This document shows, one piece after another, positions 14,950 to 23,958 of a DNA stretch of 43,960 nt. Below the pieces are notes generated by a model. It was not told the DNA's origin. It saw nothing but the letters and a program-made list of their open reading frames with translations, and made no database searches. Position numbers and translations under genes: made by a program. The first letter of the stretch is position 1, and every line of letters begins with the position of its first letter. Origin of the DNA: Actinokineospora spheciospongiae (lineage in GTDB: Bacteria; Actinomycetota; Actinomycetes; Mycobacteriales; Pseudonocardiaceae); contig NZ_AYXG01000097.1 in the NCBI RefSeq assembly GCF_000564855.1, positions 1 through 43,960 of the forward strand. Reading direction: 5' to 3'.

Positions 14950-16440
14950 GTGTCCGAACAGCCCGAGGTGCGGACCGCGGAAGGCGTGGTGCGGGGGCGC
15001 CTGCGGCAGGGGCACGCGGTGTTCCGCGGCATCCCCTACGCCCAGCCCCCGGTCGGAGCGCTCCGCTTCGCCGCGCCCGCGCCGCCGCACCGCTGGGAGG
15101 GGACGAGGCAGGCGGTCGAGTTCGGCCCCGTGGTGCCGCTGTCCCTGCCGATCGACGTGCCCCCGCAGGGCACCGACTGGCTGACGCTCAACGTCGGCAC
15201 TCCGGACCCCGGCGCGGCGGGACTGCCGGTGCTGGTGTGGATACCCGTGGGCGGCTACCTCTCGGCGGCCTCGAGCGACCCGATGTTCGACCCGGCAGCG
15301 TTGGCCGAGGCGGGGGTCGTCGTGGTGACCATCAACTGCCGCGTGGGCGTCGAGGGATTCGCGTTCCTCGACGACGCGCCGCCCAACCGCGGGTTCCTCG
15401 ACCAGGTCGCGGCGCTGGAGTGGGTGCAGCGCAACATCGCCGCCTTCGGGGGCGACCCCGGCCGGGTCACCGTGGGCGGGGTGTCGGCCGGGGCGGGCTC
15501 GGTCGCCGCCCTGCTGACGATGGAGTCCGCGCGCGGCCTGTTCCGGCGGGCCATCGCCCATTCGGTGCCGGGGCTGCACAGCACCCCCGCGCTGGCACGG
15601 CAGGTCACCGCCGCGTTCGTGGACCGGCTCGCAGCGGCGGCCCCCACCGCCGAGGCCCTGCGCGACACCGACCCGTGGCACCTGGCCGCCGAGCTCACCT
15701 CCTTCAACGCGGGCCTCCACGCGCACCGGCAGAGCTGGGGGCGGCTCACGGAGACCGGCACCGCGCTGTGCCCCGTCGTCGACGGCGAAGTCCTCCCGGA
15801 AACGCCGTGGCCCGCGCTGACCGGCGGGCGCGCGAGCGGGATCGAACTGCTCGTCGGCCACACCCGGGACGAATTCCGGTACTTCAGCGTCATGGGCGGC
15901 AGGTACGGCACCTTCACCGAGCAGGACGCCCACGCGGCCCTGGAACTGCACGCCCCGCAGCCGGGGGGCGCGCGGGCCTACCGCGCCGCGTTCCCGCAGG
16001 CGGGTCCGGAGGAACTGGTGGAGACGGTGTACTCCGACGCCCTGTTCCGCATGCCGTCGCAGAAGTTGGCCGAGGCGAACGCCGCGGCGGGCGGCACCTC
16101 GTACCTGTTCGAACTGTGCTGGGTCGCCCCGGTCCTCGGCGGCGTCCTGGGCGCCTGCCACAGCCTCGACGTTCCCCTGGCGTTCGGCACGCTGCGCAGC
16201 CCCGTCGGCACCCGGCTCATCGGCGAGGAACCCACCCCCGAGGCCGTCGCGCTCTCCTGCGAAATCCAGGGGGCGTGGGTCCGCTTCATCACCACCGGCG
16301 ACGCGGGCTGGTCCGCTCATCGACCCGGCGGGCACCTCACCCGCGTCCTGGACACCGAGTCCAAGACCGTGCCCTACCCCGAACAGGCATCCCGCCAGAT
16401 CTGGGAAGGCCACTTCCCCGCCCCCTTCGACCTGCCGTGA
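14950..16440 (+). CDS. Carboxylesterase type B family protein with altered oxyanion region
   Basis: A 496-aa alpha/beta hydrolase of the cholinesterase/para-nitrobenzyl esterase family. Family landmarks are FRGIPYAQPPVG near the N-terminus, GLF/ NIAAFGGDPGRVTV before the nucleophile, TRDEF for the acidic residue and GACHSLDVPLAF for the histidine. The nucleophile elbow is GVSAG instead of GESAG, and the usual HGGG of the oxyanion hole is replaced by PVGGY (WIPVGGY). Ser, Glu and His are all present, so it may still hydrolyse esters, perhaps with different specificity. No signal peptide, so cytoplasmic. GTG 14950 follows GGAGGGG. The divergent TetR gene is the likely regulator. Confidence 0.85.
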   Translation: MSEQPEVRTAEGVVRGRLRQGHAVFRGIPYAQPPVGALRFAAPAPPHRWEGTRQAVEFGPVVPLSLPIDVPPQGTDWLTLNVGTPDPGAAGLPVLVWIPVGGYLSAASSDPMFDPAALAEAGVVVVTINCRVGVEGFAFLDDAPPNRGFLDQVAALEWVQRNIAAFGGDPGRVTVGGVSAGAGSVAALLTMESARGLFRRAIAHSVPGLHSTPALARQVTAAFVDRLAAAAPTAEALRDTDPWHLAAELTSFNAGLHAHRQSWGRLTETGTALCPVVDGEVLPETPWPALTGGRASGIELLVGHTRDEFRYFSVMGGRYGTFTEQDAHAALELHAPQPGGARAYRAAFPQAGPEELVETVYSDALFRMPSQKLAEANAAAGGTSYLFELCWVAPVLGGVLGACHSLDVPLAFGTLRSPVGTRLIGEEPTPEAVALSCEIQGAWVRFITTGDAGWSAHRPGGHLTRVLDTESKTVPYPEQASRQIWEGHFPAPFDLP

Positions 16441-16531
16441 TCGGCTCGCACCCGGGGAGGACGCACGCCAGCCGCGGGGCCGTTCCCCGTGCCCCGGGCT
16501 GTCGCGGTGGGGCGGTCGATACGGTGGCCCG

Positions 16532-17659
16532 GTGGACCTCCAGCGCTACCGGGCACCGACCTTCACCGACACCGACGGCAACGGGCTGCTGCGGCTGATC
16601 GGTGAGGCCGTCGACCTGCTGCCCGCGCTGCCCCCGCCCGACCCCGATGACCGCTACCACGCGCGCAGCCTCACCTCGGTGTGGTTGGCCGGGCTCAGCC
16701 AGACCAGCCGCCGCGGCTACTACCAGGCGCTCGGGTCGTGGTTGGCGTGGTGCGCCGAGCGCGGGGTCGACCCGCTGGCCGCGCGCAAGGCCGACACCGA
16801 CGCGTGGAAGGCGGGCATGACCGCCACCCGCCGCGACGAGCAGGGCGGGCAGGTGGCGGTGGCACCGTCGCGGGCCACGACGGCGAAGCGGCTGGCGGTG
16901 GTGTCCTCGTGGTACCGGTACCTGATCGCCAACGAGGTCGACGTGCGCAACCCCGCCGCGGCGACCGAGCGGCCGCGGGTCTCCCGCGAGTCCACCACCA
17001 CCTCGCTGACCGTGCAGGAGATGGTGGGCTTCCTCGACTGGCTCCTCGAGCGCGCCCGCCGCCTGGGCACCGAGACCGCCTGGCGCGACGCGGCCCTGCT
17101 CACCGTGCTGTTCAGCATCGGCCTGCGGGTCACCGCCGGGGCCACCGCCCGCGTGGAGGACCTGCGCCGCACCGCCGGCTACACGGTCCTGCGCTACCGC
17201 CGCAAGTCCCGCGGCGACGCCGACGACTTCGGTCGCAAACCCCTGCCGCCGCACGTGGTGGAGGTGCTCACCGAGTACCTGCGGGTCCGCGCCGAGCGCG
17301 AGGGCGTCGCCGTGGCGGACCTGGGTGGATACCTGTTCGTCTCCACCCCGCACCCGCACCTGCCGCAGTACCGGGGCGGGCAGCCGCTGGGGCAGAACGA
17401 CGTCGACGCCAAGATGCGCGACCTGGCCCGCCAGGCCGGGCTCACCTGCTGGCGCACCCTGAGCCCGCACTCGGCCCGGCACACCGCGGGCACCGCCGCC
17501 CTCGCCGCCGGGGCCACCCTGGAGCAGGTCCGCCGGATGCTCGACCACGCCACGGTGACCACCACCCAGCGCTACCTGCACGAGCACGATGACCTGGCCA
17601 ACAGTGCCGTCTGGCACCTGTCGGAGGCCATCGCGCGCCAGCGCGGGCGTCAGCCCTGA
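16532..17659 (+). CDS. Tyrosine recombinase/integrase
   Basis: 375 aa. A core-binding domain (about 40-150, including SRRGYYQALGSWLAWC) precedes the catalytic domain. Catalytic residues are R199 (GLRVTAG), K225, H313 and R316 (HSARH), H339 (MLDH) and Y348 (TTQRYLH). It is not flanked by a tRNA gene, excisionase gene or phage genes, and no attachment-site repeat was seen in the adjacent 90 bp. It looks like a stand-alone chromosomal Xer-type recombinase, or the survivor of an integrated element. Start is GTG 16532; the gene is convergent with the amidase gene. Confidence 0.85.
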   Translation: MDLQRYRAPTFTDTDGNGLLRLIGEAVDLLPALPPPDPDDRYHARSLTSVWLAGLSQTSRRGYYQALGSWLAWCAERGVDPLAARKADTDAWKAGMTATRRDEQGGQVAVAPSRATTAKRLAVVSSWYRYLIANEVDVRNPAAATERPRVSRESTTTSLTVQEMVGFLDWLLERARRLGTETAWRDAALLTVLFSIGLRVTAGATARVEDLRRTAGYTVLRYRRKSRGDADDFGRKPLPPHVVEVLTEYLRVRAEREGVAVADLGGYLFVSTPHPHLPQYRGGQPLGQNDVDAKMRDLARQAGLTCWRTLSPHSARHTAGTAALAAGATLEQVRRMLDHATVTTTQRYLHEHDDLANSAVWHLSEAIARQRGRQP

Positions 17660-17712
17660 CCACCAGGCGCCCGGTCGGCGAGATCCCCCGGGCGCCCCCG
17701 GGTCCTCGACCC

Positions 17713-19212
17713 TCAGCCGTGACCCGCACCTCGTGCTCGGCGGGCACCCGGGAGCACACCCCGCCCGGGTGCCCGGAAGCCGCCGATCTCGCGTTCGAGC
17801 AGTTCGGCCAGCCGCAGCGGGGTGCGGTCCTCGAACATCGGGCCGATGAGCTGCACCCCCACCGGCAGGCCCTCGGGGGAGCGGCCCGCGGGGATGGCGG
17901 TGGCGGGCAGGCCGGGCATGGTGGCCAGCCCAGCCCAGACGAGCTGGTCGAAGTACGGGTACTCGACGCCGTCGACGTCGACGCGGCGCCGCATCAGGTC
18001 GGGGTCGTGGTCGTGGGGGAACGCGGGGGTGGGGGTGATCGGGCACACCACGGCGTCGAACTCGGCGAAGAGCTGCCGCCAGCCGTGGCGGTGCAGCTCG
18101 CGGCGGGTGTTCGCCTGGAGCCAGTCGTGGTGGCTGAACACCATGGCGCGCAGCCGCGTCGCGTCCAAGCCCCGGTCGTCCACGCCCAGGGCGGCGGCGC
18201 GGGTCCGCAGTTGCTCGTGCGCCTCGACCGGAAAACGCGCGACGGTGCCGGAGAACAACAGTTGCGTGTAGAGCGTCGCGGCTTCGGTCAGGTCGGGCAG
18301 CAGCGGACTGCGCCGTGCGACGCGGGCGCCGCCGTCGGTGAGCGCGTCGGCCACCCGGTCCACGCCCGCGCGCACGGCCGCCCCGGTCGCGATGAGCGGG
18401 TGCTCGTCGAGGACCAGGACCCGGAAGTCGGCGAGCCGTCCGTGGCGCGCGGGCGGCAGCGCCACGTCGTAGGCGATGCCGTGGGTCAGCGGGTCCGGTC
18501 CGGCCATGACCTCGAGCAGGAGTTCCAGGTCGCGGGCGGTGCGCGCCATCGGACCGACCACGGCGAGGTCGAGGTCGACCGGCAGGGCCTGCGCGGGCGG
18601 GGCGACCATGCCGCGGGTGGCCGCCAGTCCGAGTGTCGGCTTGTGCGCGTAGACGCCGCAGAAGTGCGCGGGGGTGCGCAGCGAACCGGCGAGGTCCGAG
18701 CCGATGGACAGCGCGCCGAACCCGGACGCCAGGGCCGCCGCCGACCCGCCGGAGGACCCGCCCGACGTGCGGGTGCGATCCCACGGGTTGTTGGTGGTGC
18801 CGTGGATCTCGTTGAAGCTCTGGATGTCCTGCAGCCCCAGCGGGACGTTGGTCTTGCCCAGCACCACCGCGCCCGCGGCCTTGAGCCGCGACACCTGCAC
18901 CGCGTCCTCGGCGGGCACGTGGTCGCGGTGCTGCGGCATGCTCCAGGTCGTGGGCAGCCCGGCCATGTCGTAGCACTCCTTGACCGTCACCGGAACACCG
19001 AGCAGCGGCCGGTCCTCACCGCGGGCGCGCGCCCGGTCGGCACCGCGCGCGGCGGCCCGGGCGCGGTCGAAGTCCGGCACGCAGATCGCGTTGACCACCT
19101 CGTCGTCGCGCTCGATACCGGCGATCGCCTCGTCGGTCAGTTCCACCGAGGTCACTTCACCGGCGCGCAACGCGGCCAAAAGCTCTTCTGCCGACCGAAA
19201 GTTCCATTCCAT
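17713..19212 (-). CDS. Amidase signature family enzyme
   Basis: 499 aa with the full catalytic triad of the amidase signature family: K78 (VTVKE), cis-Ser S153 in SGGSSGGSAAA, and nucleophile S177 in GSDLAGSLR. The usual GSDxGGSxR is GSDLAGSLR. It hydrolyses a carboxamide to the acid; the substrate cannot be read from sequence. No glutamyl-tRNA amidotransferase partner (GatB/C) is present, so it is probably a free-standing amidase. ATG 19212 gives the normal N-terminus (NFRSAEELLAAL); an in-frame start at 19275 would overlap the promoter palindrome. Confidence 0.87.
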   Translation of the reverse strand: MEWNFRSAEELLAALRAGEVTSVELTDEAIAGIERDDEVVNAICVPDFDRARAAARGADRARARGEDRPLLGVPVTVKECYDMAGLPTTWSMPQHRDHVPAEDAVQVSRLKAAGAVVLGKTNVPLGLQDIQSFNEIHGTTNNPWDRTRTSGGSSGGSAAALASGFGALSIGSDLAGSLRTPAHFCGVYAHKPTLGLAATRGMVAPPAQALPVDLDLAVVGPMARTARDLELLLEVMAGPDPLTHGIAYDVALPPARHGRLADFRVLVLDEHPLIATGAAVRAGVDRVADALTDGGARVARRSPLLPDLTEAATLYTQLLFSGTVARFPVEAHEQLRTRAAALGVDDRGLDATRLRAMVFSHHDWLQANTRRELHRHGWRQLFAEFDAVVCPITPTPAFPHDHDPDLMRRRVDVDGVEYPYFDQLVWAGLATMPGLPATAIPAGRSPEGLPVGVQLIGPMFEDRTPLRLAELLEREIGGFRAPGRGVLPGARRARGAGHG

Positions 19213-19241
19213 GAATTCGACGCTATCCGCCTGCCGGAAAG

Positions 19242-19254
19242 GGCATAAAATGCC
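19242..19254. promoter_or_regulatory. Operator-like palindrome upstream of the amidase gene
   Basis: GGCAT and ATGCC arms around AAA, 30 nt upstream of the amidase ATG, in a short AT-rich stretch. Its placement fits a repressor site in the amidase promoter. Confidence 0.4.
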
Positions 19255-19297
19255 ATTTCGCACAACGAGCCGCACGGTCCGGGCGCGGTGGCGGTCC

Positions 19298-20125
19298 TCA
19301 GTGGTCGGCGCGGGTTCCCACGACGACCGTGGCGTGGCGGTCCTCGTCGTGATGGGTGGTCGCGGTGAGGCCTGCCGCGCGGAACGCGTCGGCGGTCGAG
19401 GTGGCCTGCTCGTGGCTGGTTTCGATCAGCAGGTGGCCGTTCGGGGCCAACCAGTCTCGGGCGTGGGCGGCGACGCGGCGGTGCAGGGCGACGCCGTCGG
19501 GGCCGCCGTCGAGGGCCAGGCGGGGTTCGTGGTCGCGGGCTTCGGGGGGCATCAGGGCGATCGCGTCGGTGGGGACATAGGGGGCGTTGACGGCTAGGAC
19601 GGTGACGCGGCCGCGCAGTGCCGGGGGGAGGGCGTCGTACAGGTCGCCCTCGTGGACGTCGGGGAGGGTGCGGGCGGCGCAGGCCACGGCCGCCGGGTCG
19701 AGGTCGGCGGCGTGGACTTCGACCCCGGGGACCCTGGCCCGCAGGGCGATGCCGACGGCGCCGCAGCCGCAGCACAGGTCGACGGCCAGCGAGCCCGGGG
19801 TGAGCAGGGGGGCGGCGAGTTGCACCAGGAACTCGGTGCGGCGGCGGGGGACGAACACCCCCGGGTCGACCGGGACGCGCAGGCCGTCGAAGGCCACCCA
19901 GCCCAGCAGGTGCTCCAGGGGTTCGCCGTCGACCCGGCGGGCGACCAGGACGTCGAGGACGTCCGCGCCGGGGGCGGCGGCGAGGAGCAGGGTGGCCTCG
20001 TCCTCGGCGAACACGCACCCGGCCGCCCGCAACCGGGTCACCACCGCCTCCGACACCGCCCCACCCGCCCGGTGGGGCGCGGCGGCGGGGCAGGCGAACG
20101 GCTCGGGTGCGGACAGGTCCGGCAC
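19298..20125 (-). CDS. HemK/PrmC-related putative protein N5-glutamine methyltransferase
   Basis: About 275 aa. The SAM-binding Rossmann motif VDLCCGCGAVGIAL and the catalytic-loop tetrad are present; the tetrad is NAPY rather than the NPPY of PrmC. PGVFVPRRRTEFLV matches the family's conserved strand before motif I. PrmC methylates the GGQ glutamine of release factors; NAPY relatives form a separate branch with uncharacterised targets. GTG 20125 has GAGGAG close upstream; GTG 20137 is an alternative. The gene is downstream of and on the same strand as the EAL-domain gene. Confidence 0.82.
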   Translation of the reverse strand: MPDLSAPEPFACPAAAPHRAGGAVSEAVVTRLRAAGCVFAEDEATLLLAAAPGADVLDVLVARRVDGEPLEHLLGWVAFDGLRVPVDPGVFVPRRRTEFLVQLAAPLLTPGSLAVDLCCGCGAVGIALRARVPGVEVHAADLDPAAVACAARTLPDVHEGDLYDALPPALRGRVTVLAVNAPYVPTDAIALMPPEARDHEPRLALDGGPDGVALHRRVAAHARDWLAPNGHLLIETSHEQATSTADAFRAAGLTATTHHDEDRHATVVVGTRADH

Positions 20126-20156
20126 GGCACTCCTCACGGGCGGAAACCCGTGAACC

Positions 20157-21872
20157 CTACTGCGGCTCCCCCGCCGGGGTCGTCGCGGTTTCCGGTGGCA
20201 CGTCCTGCATCAGCGTCGGGCGGCGCATCCACACACCGTGCGGGCGGGCCAGCAGGTCCTCCAGCGGCTCCGGTTTGCCCAGGTGGAAGCCCTGCGCGAC
20301 GCGCACCCCCAACCGCGACAGCGCCTCGACCTGGGTGGCGCGCTCGACCCACTCGGCCACCACCGACAGGCCCAGGCCGCGGGCGATGTCGACCAGGCCC
20401 TGCACCAGCACCGTGTCGCGGGAGCCGTAGTCGATGCCGTGGATGAACTCGCCGTCGATCTTGAGGCCGGTGATCGGGAGCTGCTTGAGGTGCACGAACG
20501 AACCGAACCCGGAACCGAAGTCGTCGAGGGTGATCCGGCAGCCGGAGGCGCGCAACTGCTGGGCCAGCGACCGGGCGGCGTCGAGGTTGGTCACCGCCGC
20601 GGTCTCGGTGATCTCGAAGCCCAGCCTGCCCGGCGCCACCCCGGCGGCGGTCAGCCGATCGAGGACGAAGTCACCGAAGTCCTCGTCCTCCAGGGTGCGG
20701 CCGGAGACGTTGACGTTGAACCGCAGACCCGGGTACGGGTGCTCCACCAGCGCCTGGATCGCCTTGTCGGCCACCCACCGGTCGATCTCGAAGACCAGGT
20801 CCGAGCGCTCCGCGGCGAGCAGGAACTCCCCCGGGCCCAGGCGCGGCTCGCGCCCGTCCTCCAGGCGCAGCAGCAGCTCGTGGCCGATGACCCGGCCGCT
20901 GCCCAGCTTCACCATCGGCATCGCGTGCAGCACGAACCCGCCGTCGCGCAGGGCGGCGCGGACCCGTTCGACCACGGTGACCCGCAGCGCGGTGTCCTGG
21001 TAGTGGCCCTGCTCGTAGACGGTGACCCGGTTGCGGCCCGCCGCCTTCGACGCGTACAGCGCCATGTCGGCGTTGGCCAGCACCTCGTCCCAGCCCACCC
21101 CCGCCTCGAACATGGCGATGCCGATGCTGACGGTGATCCGGCTGGCCCCGGCGACCCCGGACATCGGGATCGCGGCGATGGCGTTGCGCAGCCGGTCGGC
21201 CGCGGCGACCGCGGCCCGCTCGTCGACGTCGGCGAGCACCGCGGCGAACTCGTCGCCGGACAACCGGCCCAGCACCTGCCCGGAGCCGATGCGGTCGCGC
21301 AGCAGCGAGGCCAGGGTGCACATCACCCGGTCACCGGTGGGGTGCCCGTGCAGGTCGTTGATGTCCTTGAAGTGGTCGAGGTCGAGCAGCAGGAACGCCC
21401 CGCGCGCCCCCAGCGCGAGCTGCCGCTCCAGCTCGCGGGTCAGGGCGCGGCGGTTGGGCAGCCCGGTCAGCGGGTCCTCGTCGACCAGGCGCAGCAGCTC
21501 GTCCTGGTGCTTGGCCAGCCCGGCGGTGCCCAGTTCGCGCTTGCGCCACCGGGTCACGTCGGTGACCCGGTAGAGCAACTGCTCGTCCTCGGCCTTGGTG
21601 CAGCGGATCTCCAGCCACCGGTGCCCGGACCCGTCCGGGCGCGGCACCGAGATGACGGTGTCCTCGCTGTCGGAGCCGTCCTCGGGCGGGCCGTCGGGGG
21701 CGCCCGCCAGCAGCGCGGTCAGCGACCGGCCCGCGCACTGCTCGGTGGTCATGCCCAGCAGGTCGCTCATGGCCGGGTTCGCCCACCGCACGTGCGCGCG
21801 CAGGTCGGTCAGCGCGAAGGCGGTGTCGGTGGTGTCCAGCACCGCCGACGGGCTGTTCGCAGGGGGCGTCAC
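20157..21872 (-). CDS. PAS-GGDEF-EAL cyclic-di-GMP turnover protein
   Basis: 571 aa, no membrane segment. An N-terminal PAS-like sensor (about 5-120) is followed by a GGDEF domain (DPLTGLPNRRAL, DLDHFKDIND, RLSGDEF) and an EAL domain. The cyclase signature is SGDEF, a variant often active; no RxxD inhibitory site is visible. The EAL domain keeps catalytic landmarks: HELLLRL (E), NVNVSG (N), EITETA (E), DDFGSG (D-D), GLKID (K), AEWVE (E) and QGFHLGKP. It is therefore probably an active c-di-GMP phosphodiesterase, possibly bifunctional. GTG 21872 follows GAGGGAGG; longer frames run into the neighbouring gene. Confidence 0.9.
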   Translation of the reverse strand: MTPPANSPSAVLDTTDTAFALTDLRAHVRWANPAMSDLLGMTTEQCAGRSLTALLAGAPDGPPEDGSDSEDTVISVPRPDGSGHRWLEIRCTKAEDEQLLYRVTDVTRWRKRELGTAGLAKHQDELLRLVDEDPLTGLPNRRALTRELERQLALGARGAFLLLDLDHFKDINDLHGHPTGDRVMCTLASLLRDRIGSGQVLGRLSGDEFAAVLADVDERAAVAAADRLRNAIAAIPMSGVAGASRITVSIGIAMFEAGVGWDEVLANADMALYASKAAGRNRVTVYEQGHYQDTALRVTVVERVRAALRDGGFVLHAMPMVKLGSGRVIGHELLLRLEDGREPRLGPGEFLLAAERSDLVFEIDRWVADKAIQALVEHPYPGLRFNVNVSGRTLEDEDFGDFVLDRLTAAGVAPGRLGFEITETAAVTNLDAARSLAQQLRASGCRITLDDFGSGFGSFVHLKQLPITGLKIDGEFIHGIDYGSRDTVLVQGLVDIARGLGLSVVAEWVERATQVEALSRLGVRVAQGFHLGKPEPLEDLLARPHGVWMRRPTLMQDVPPETATTPAGEPQ

Positions 21873-21933
21873 CCGACCTCCCTCACCCGTTGTCGTGGGG
21901 ACATGCGCACGAAGCGTAGTGGACCGGTCCTGT

Positions 21934-22287
21934 TCAGCGCAGTCGCTCGAGCCCCTGGGCGTCGGAACCGACACGCTCGGCGAGTATCCGCAGCTCAGCG
22001 GCACTCGCCCCATCATCGGCCGCCGTCACCACGTCCTCGGCGGCGCAGCGCAGCCGGAACAACCGGTCCTGCAGGTCGGACAGCTCCGCCGCCGAGAGCA
22101 CCACCGCGTCCTCGGGCAGGCCCCCGCGCTGGACCTGGGTGCGGCGCTCGTAGGCGCGCTGGCGGCAGGACTGGGCGCAGTAGCGGCGCGGGCGCCCACC
22201 GGTGGCGGCCCCGGCGATCTCGCGCCCGCACCACCCGCAGTGCCGCGGCGCGCCCCGGCGCCCGGACGCGGCTGTCGGACCGGTCAT
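21934..22287 (-). CDS. Small zinc-ribbon protein of unknown function
   Basis: 117 aa. The N-terminal zinc-binding pattern C-x2-C (HCGWCGREI) then C-x3-C (YCAQSCRQRAYERR) is common in small actinobacterial proteins. A helical C-terminus with LSDLQDRLFRLRCAAEDVV follows. Possibly nucleic-acid binding because of the basic RQRAYERR; function unknown. Start ATG 22287. It is upstream of, and on the same strand as, the PAS-GGDEF-EAL gene (61 bp), so cotranscription is plausible. Confidence 0.75.
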   Translation of the reverse strand: MTGPTAASGRRGAPRHCGWCGREIAGAATGGRPRRYCAQSCRQRAYERRTQVQRGGLPEDAVVLSAAELSDLQDRLFRLRCAAEDVVTAADDGASAAELRILAERVGSDAQGLERLR

Positions 22288-22353
22288 GTGCCGGGACGCT
22301 AGCCGACACCCGACCGCCACTCCCGAGCCACGCCGCTGGGGCACACTCGACGG

Positions 22354-23145
22354 GTGTCCACCGACCCACGCACCCACGGTTTCCTCAACGGCCCGCACCC
22401 CCGGGCGTTCGTGCACCGGGGCTGGCACCGCGACGACCTCGCGGGCCTGGAGAACTCCCTGTCGGCGTTCCGCCGGGCGGTCGCCGAGGGCTACCACTAC
22501 CTCGAGACCGACGTGCACGCCACCGGCGACGGGGTGGTGGTGGTCCACCACGACGCGGTCCTCGACCGCACCACCGACGGCCGCGGCCCGATCGCCGCGC
22601 AGACCTGGGAGCGGGTGCGGGCGGCGAACATCGGCGGCCGCGAACCGGTGCCGACCCTGGCGGAGCTGCTGGCGGCGGTGCCGGGGGCGCGGCTGAACAT
22701 CGACCTGAAGTCCGACGCGGTGGTGGAACCGGCCCTGGAGGTCATCGCCGAGGCCGACGCGTGGGACCGGGTGTGCCTGGCGTCGTTCTCCGAGGCGCGG
22801 ATGGCGCGGGTGCGGGCGCTGGCCGGGCCGCGGGTGCTCACGTCGATGGGGGTGCGGGCGATCCTGGGGTTCTGGGCGGGCAAGCGGGTGCCCGCGCGGT
22901 TCACCCGGGCGGCGACCCGGCCGCTGGTGGCGCAGGTGCCGGTGCGGCAGGGCCCGCTGACGGTGGTCGACGCCCGGATGGTGGCGCTGGCGCGGCGCCG
23001 GGGCGCGGAGGTGCACGTGTGGACCATCGACGACGCGCCGAGCATGCGCGCGCTGCTGGACCTGGGGGTCGACGGGCTGATGACCGACGACCCGGCGGTG
23101 CTGCGCGACGTGCTCGTCGAGCGCGGCCTGTGGGCCACCGCCTGA
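22354..23145 (+). CDS. Glycerophosphodiester phosphodiesterase family protein
   Basis: 263 aa, one GDPD TIM-barrel. Catalytic and metal residues are visible: HRG at 21-23, ENS at 33-35, E51-x-D53-x-H55, and HHD at 65-67. The C-terminal EVHVWTIDD and GVDGLMTDDP strands are typical. It cleaves glycerophosphodiesters to glycerol-3-phosphate and an alcohol. No signal peptide, so it is cytoplasmic. GTG 22354 is the start. Divergent from the zinc-ribbon gene. Confidence 0.9.
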   Translation: MSTDPRTHGFLNGPHPRAFVHRGWHRDDLAGLENSLSAFRRAVAEGYHYLETDVHATGDGVVVVHHDAVLDRTTDGRGPIAAQTWERVRAANIGGREPVPTLAELLAAVPGARLNIDLKSDAVVEPALEVIAEADAWDRVCLASFSEARMARVRALAGPRVLTSMGVRAILGFWAGKRVPARFTRAATRPLVAQVPVRQGPLTVVDARMVALARRRGAEVHVWTIDDAPSMRALLDLGVDGLMTDDPAVLRDVLVERGLWATA

Positions 23146-23160
23146 GCGGACCCGGGCGGT

Positions 23161-23817
23161 TCAGGGTCGCGGCGGGGTGCCCTCCCACGCCGCTACCCAG
23201 GTCTTGGGGCCCAGGTGGCCGGAGTCGGGGATGCCGTTGGCGCGTTGCAGGGCCAGGACCGCGGTGCGGGTCTCGGCGTAGTAGCAGCCGGTGCCCTCGA
23301 AGTGGTAGCCGTGGGCGTTCATCCGCAACTGCCAGGGGCGCAGGTCCGGGTCGCAGTCGCCGTGGGTGAAGACCTTGCCCGGCCACGGGGGCGCGCCGGT
23401 CGGCGCCGGGGCGGGGGCACCCCCGCCGCCGATGTAGGCGGATTCGGCGTAGGTGGGGACGCGTTTGCTGCGGGCGTCGCCGTCGGCGCGCAGGCCCAGG
23501 GTGCCCGCGCACGTCCACGGCTGCCAGCCGCGCATCCGGTACAGGTACAGGGCGCGGTGGTCCTGTTCGGCGGGGGACGCCTGGTGCGGGCTGCCGGTGC
23601 CGCCGACGCTGCGCCAGGTGGGCAGGTCGAACTGGTAGGCGCCGTAGTAGCCGTTGCCGGTGTTGGTGGCGTACCGGCCGCTGGACTCGCACTGCCGCAG
23701 CCGCGCCCAGTCCCGGGCCGGGGGATCGGCGGCGGCCTGACCGGCCAGGAGCACCGTCGCGGCGCCCACGGTCGTCAGCACGATCAGCAGTCTCGGCACC
23801 CCGCGCGCTCCAGCCAT
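23161..23817 (-). CDS. Secreted Rpf-like transglycosylase with peptidoglycan-binding tail
   Basis: 218 aa. Signal peptide to about residue 30 (LLAGQAAA), then an Rpf/transglycosylase domain (DWARLRQCESSGRYA, with catalytic E44, then TGNGYYGAYQFDLPTW). After a proline-rich linker comes a C-terminal peptidoglycan_binding_1-like domain (LRPWQLRMNAHGYHF, TRTAVLALQRANGI). Rpf proteins cleave glycan strands in the wall and promote growth resumption. Cysteines in the catalytic and C-terminal parts suggest disulphides. ATG 23817. It is divergent from the MFS gene; the upstream 259 bp do not look like the ydaO riboswitch that precedes some rpf genes. Confidence 0.88.
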   Translation of the reverse strand: MAGARGVPRLLIVLTTVGAATVLLAGQAAADPPARDWARLRQCESSGRYATNTGNGYYGAYQFDLPTWRSVGGTGSPHQASPAEQDHRALYLYRMRGWQPWTCAGTLGLRADGDARSKRVPTYAESAYIGGGGAPAPAPTGAPPWPGKVFTHGDCDPDLRPWQLRMNAHGYHFEGTGCYYAETRTAVLALQRANGIPDSGHLGPKTWVAAWEGTPPRP

Positions 23818-23926
23818 GATCGACGACGGTAAGCGGCGCTCCCACTGTCCACAATCGCCCCACCGGTCACACGTACCTCACGGGTTGTCCGTCTCCCCGC
23901 GGCTTGTCACCCCATCCAGCGATGGG

Positions 23927-23958
23927 CCGTTCGGTGGGTTTGATGTTGGGCCGAACGG
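23927..23958. promoter_or_regulatory. Inverted repeat in the Rpf/MFS divergent gap
   Basis: CCGTTCGG (23927-23934) and CCGAACGG (23951-23958) are exact complements separated by 16 nt, in the 259-bp gap between divergent genes. This suits a dimeric regulator or an mRNA leader hairpin. Nothing else was recognised in the gap. Confidence 0.4.

Noticed and set aside
16532-17659. Integrase as evidence for a complete prophage or integrative element
   Set aside because: No tRNA, attachment repeats, excisionase, replication or phage structural genes nearby; neighbours are ordinary metabolic genes.
20157-21872. Degenerate, inactive EAL domain because of ELL instead of EAL and AEWVE instead of AEGVE
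   Set aside because: The catalytic glutamates, asparagine, DD pair, lysine and glutamine are all in place; ELL variants are common in active enzymes.
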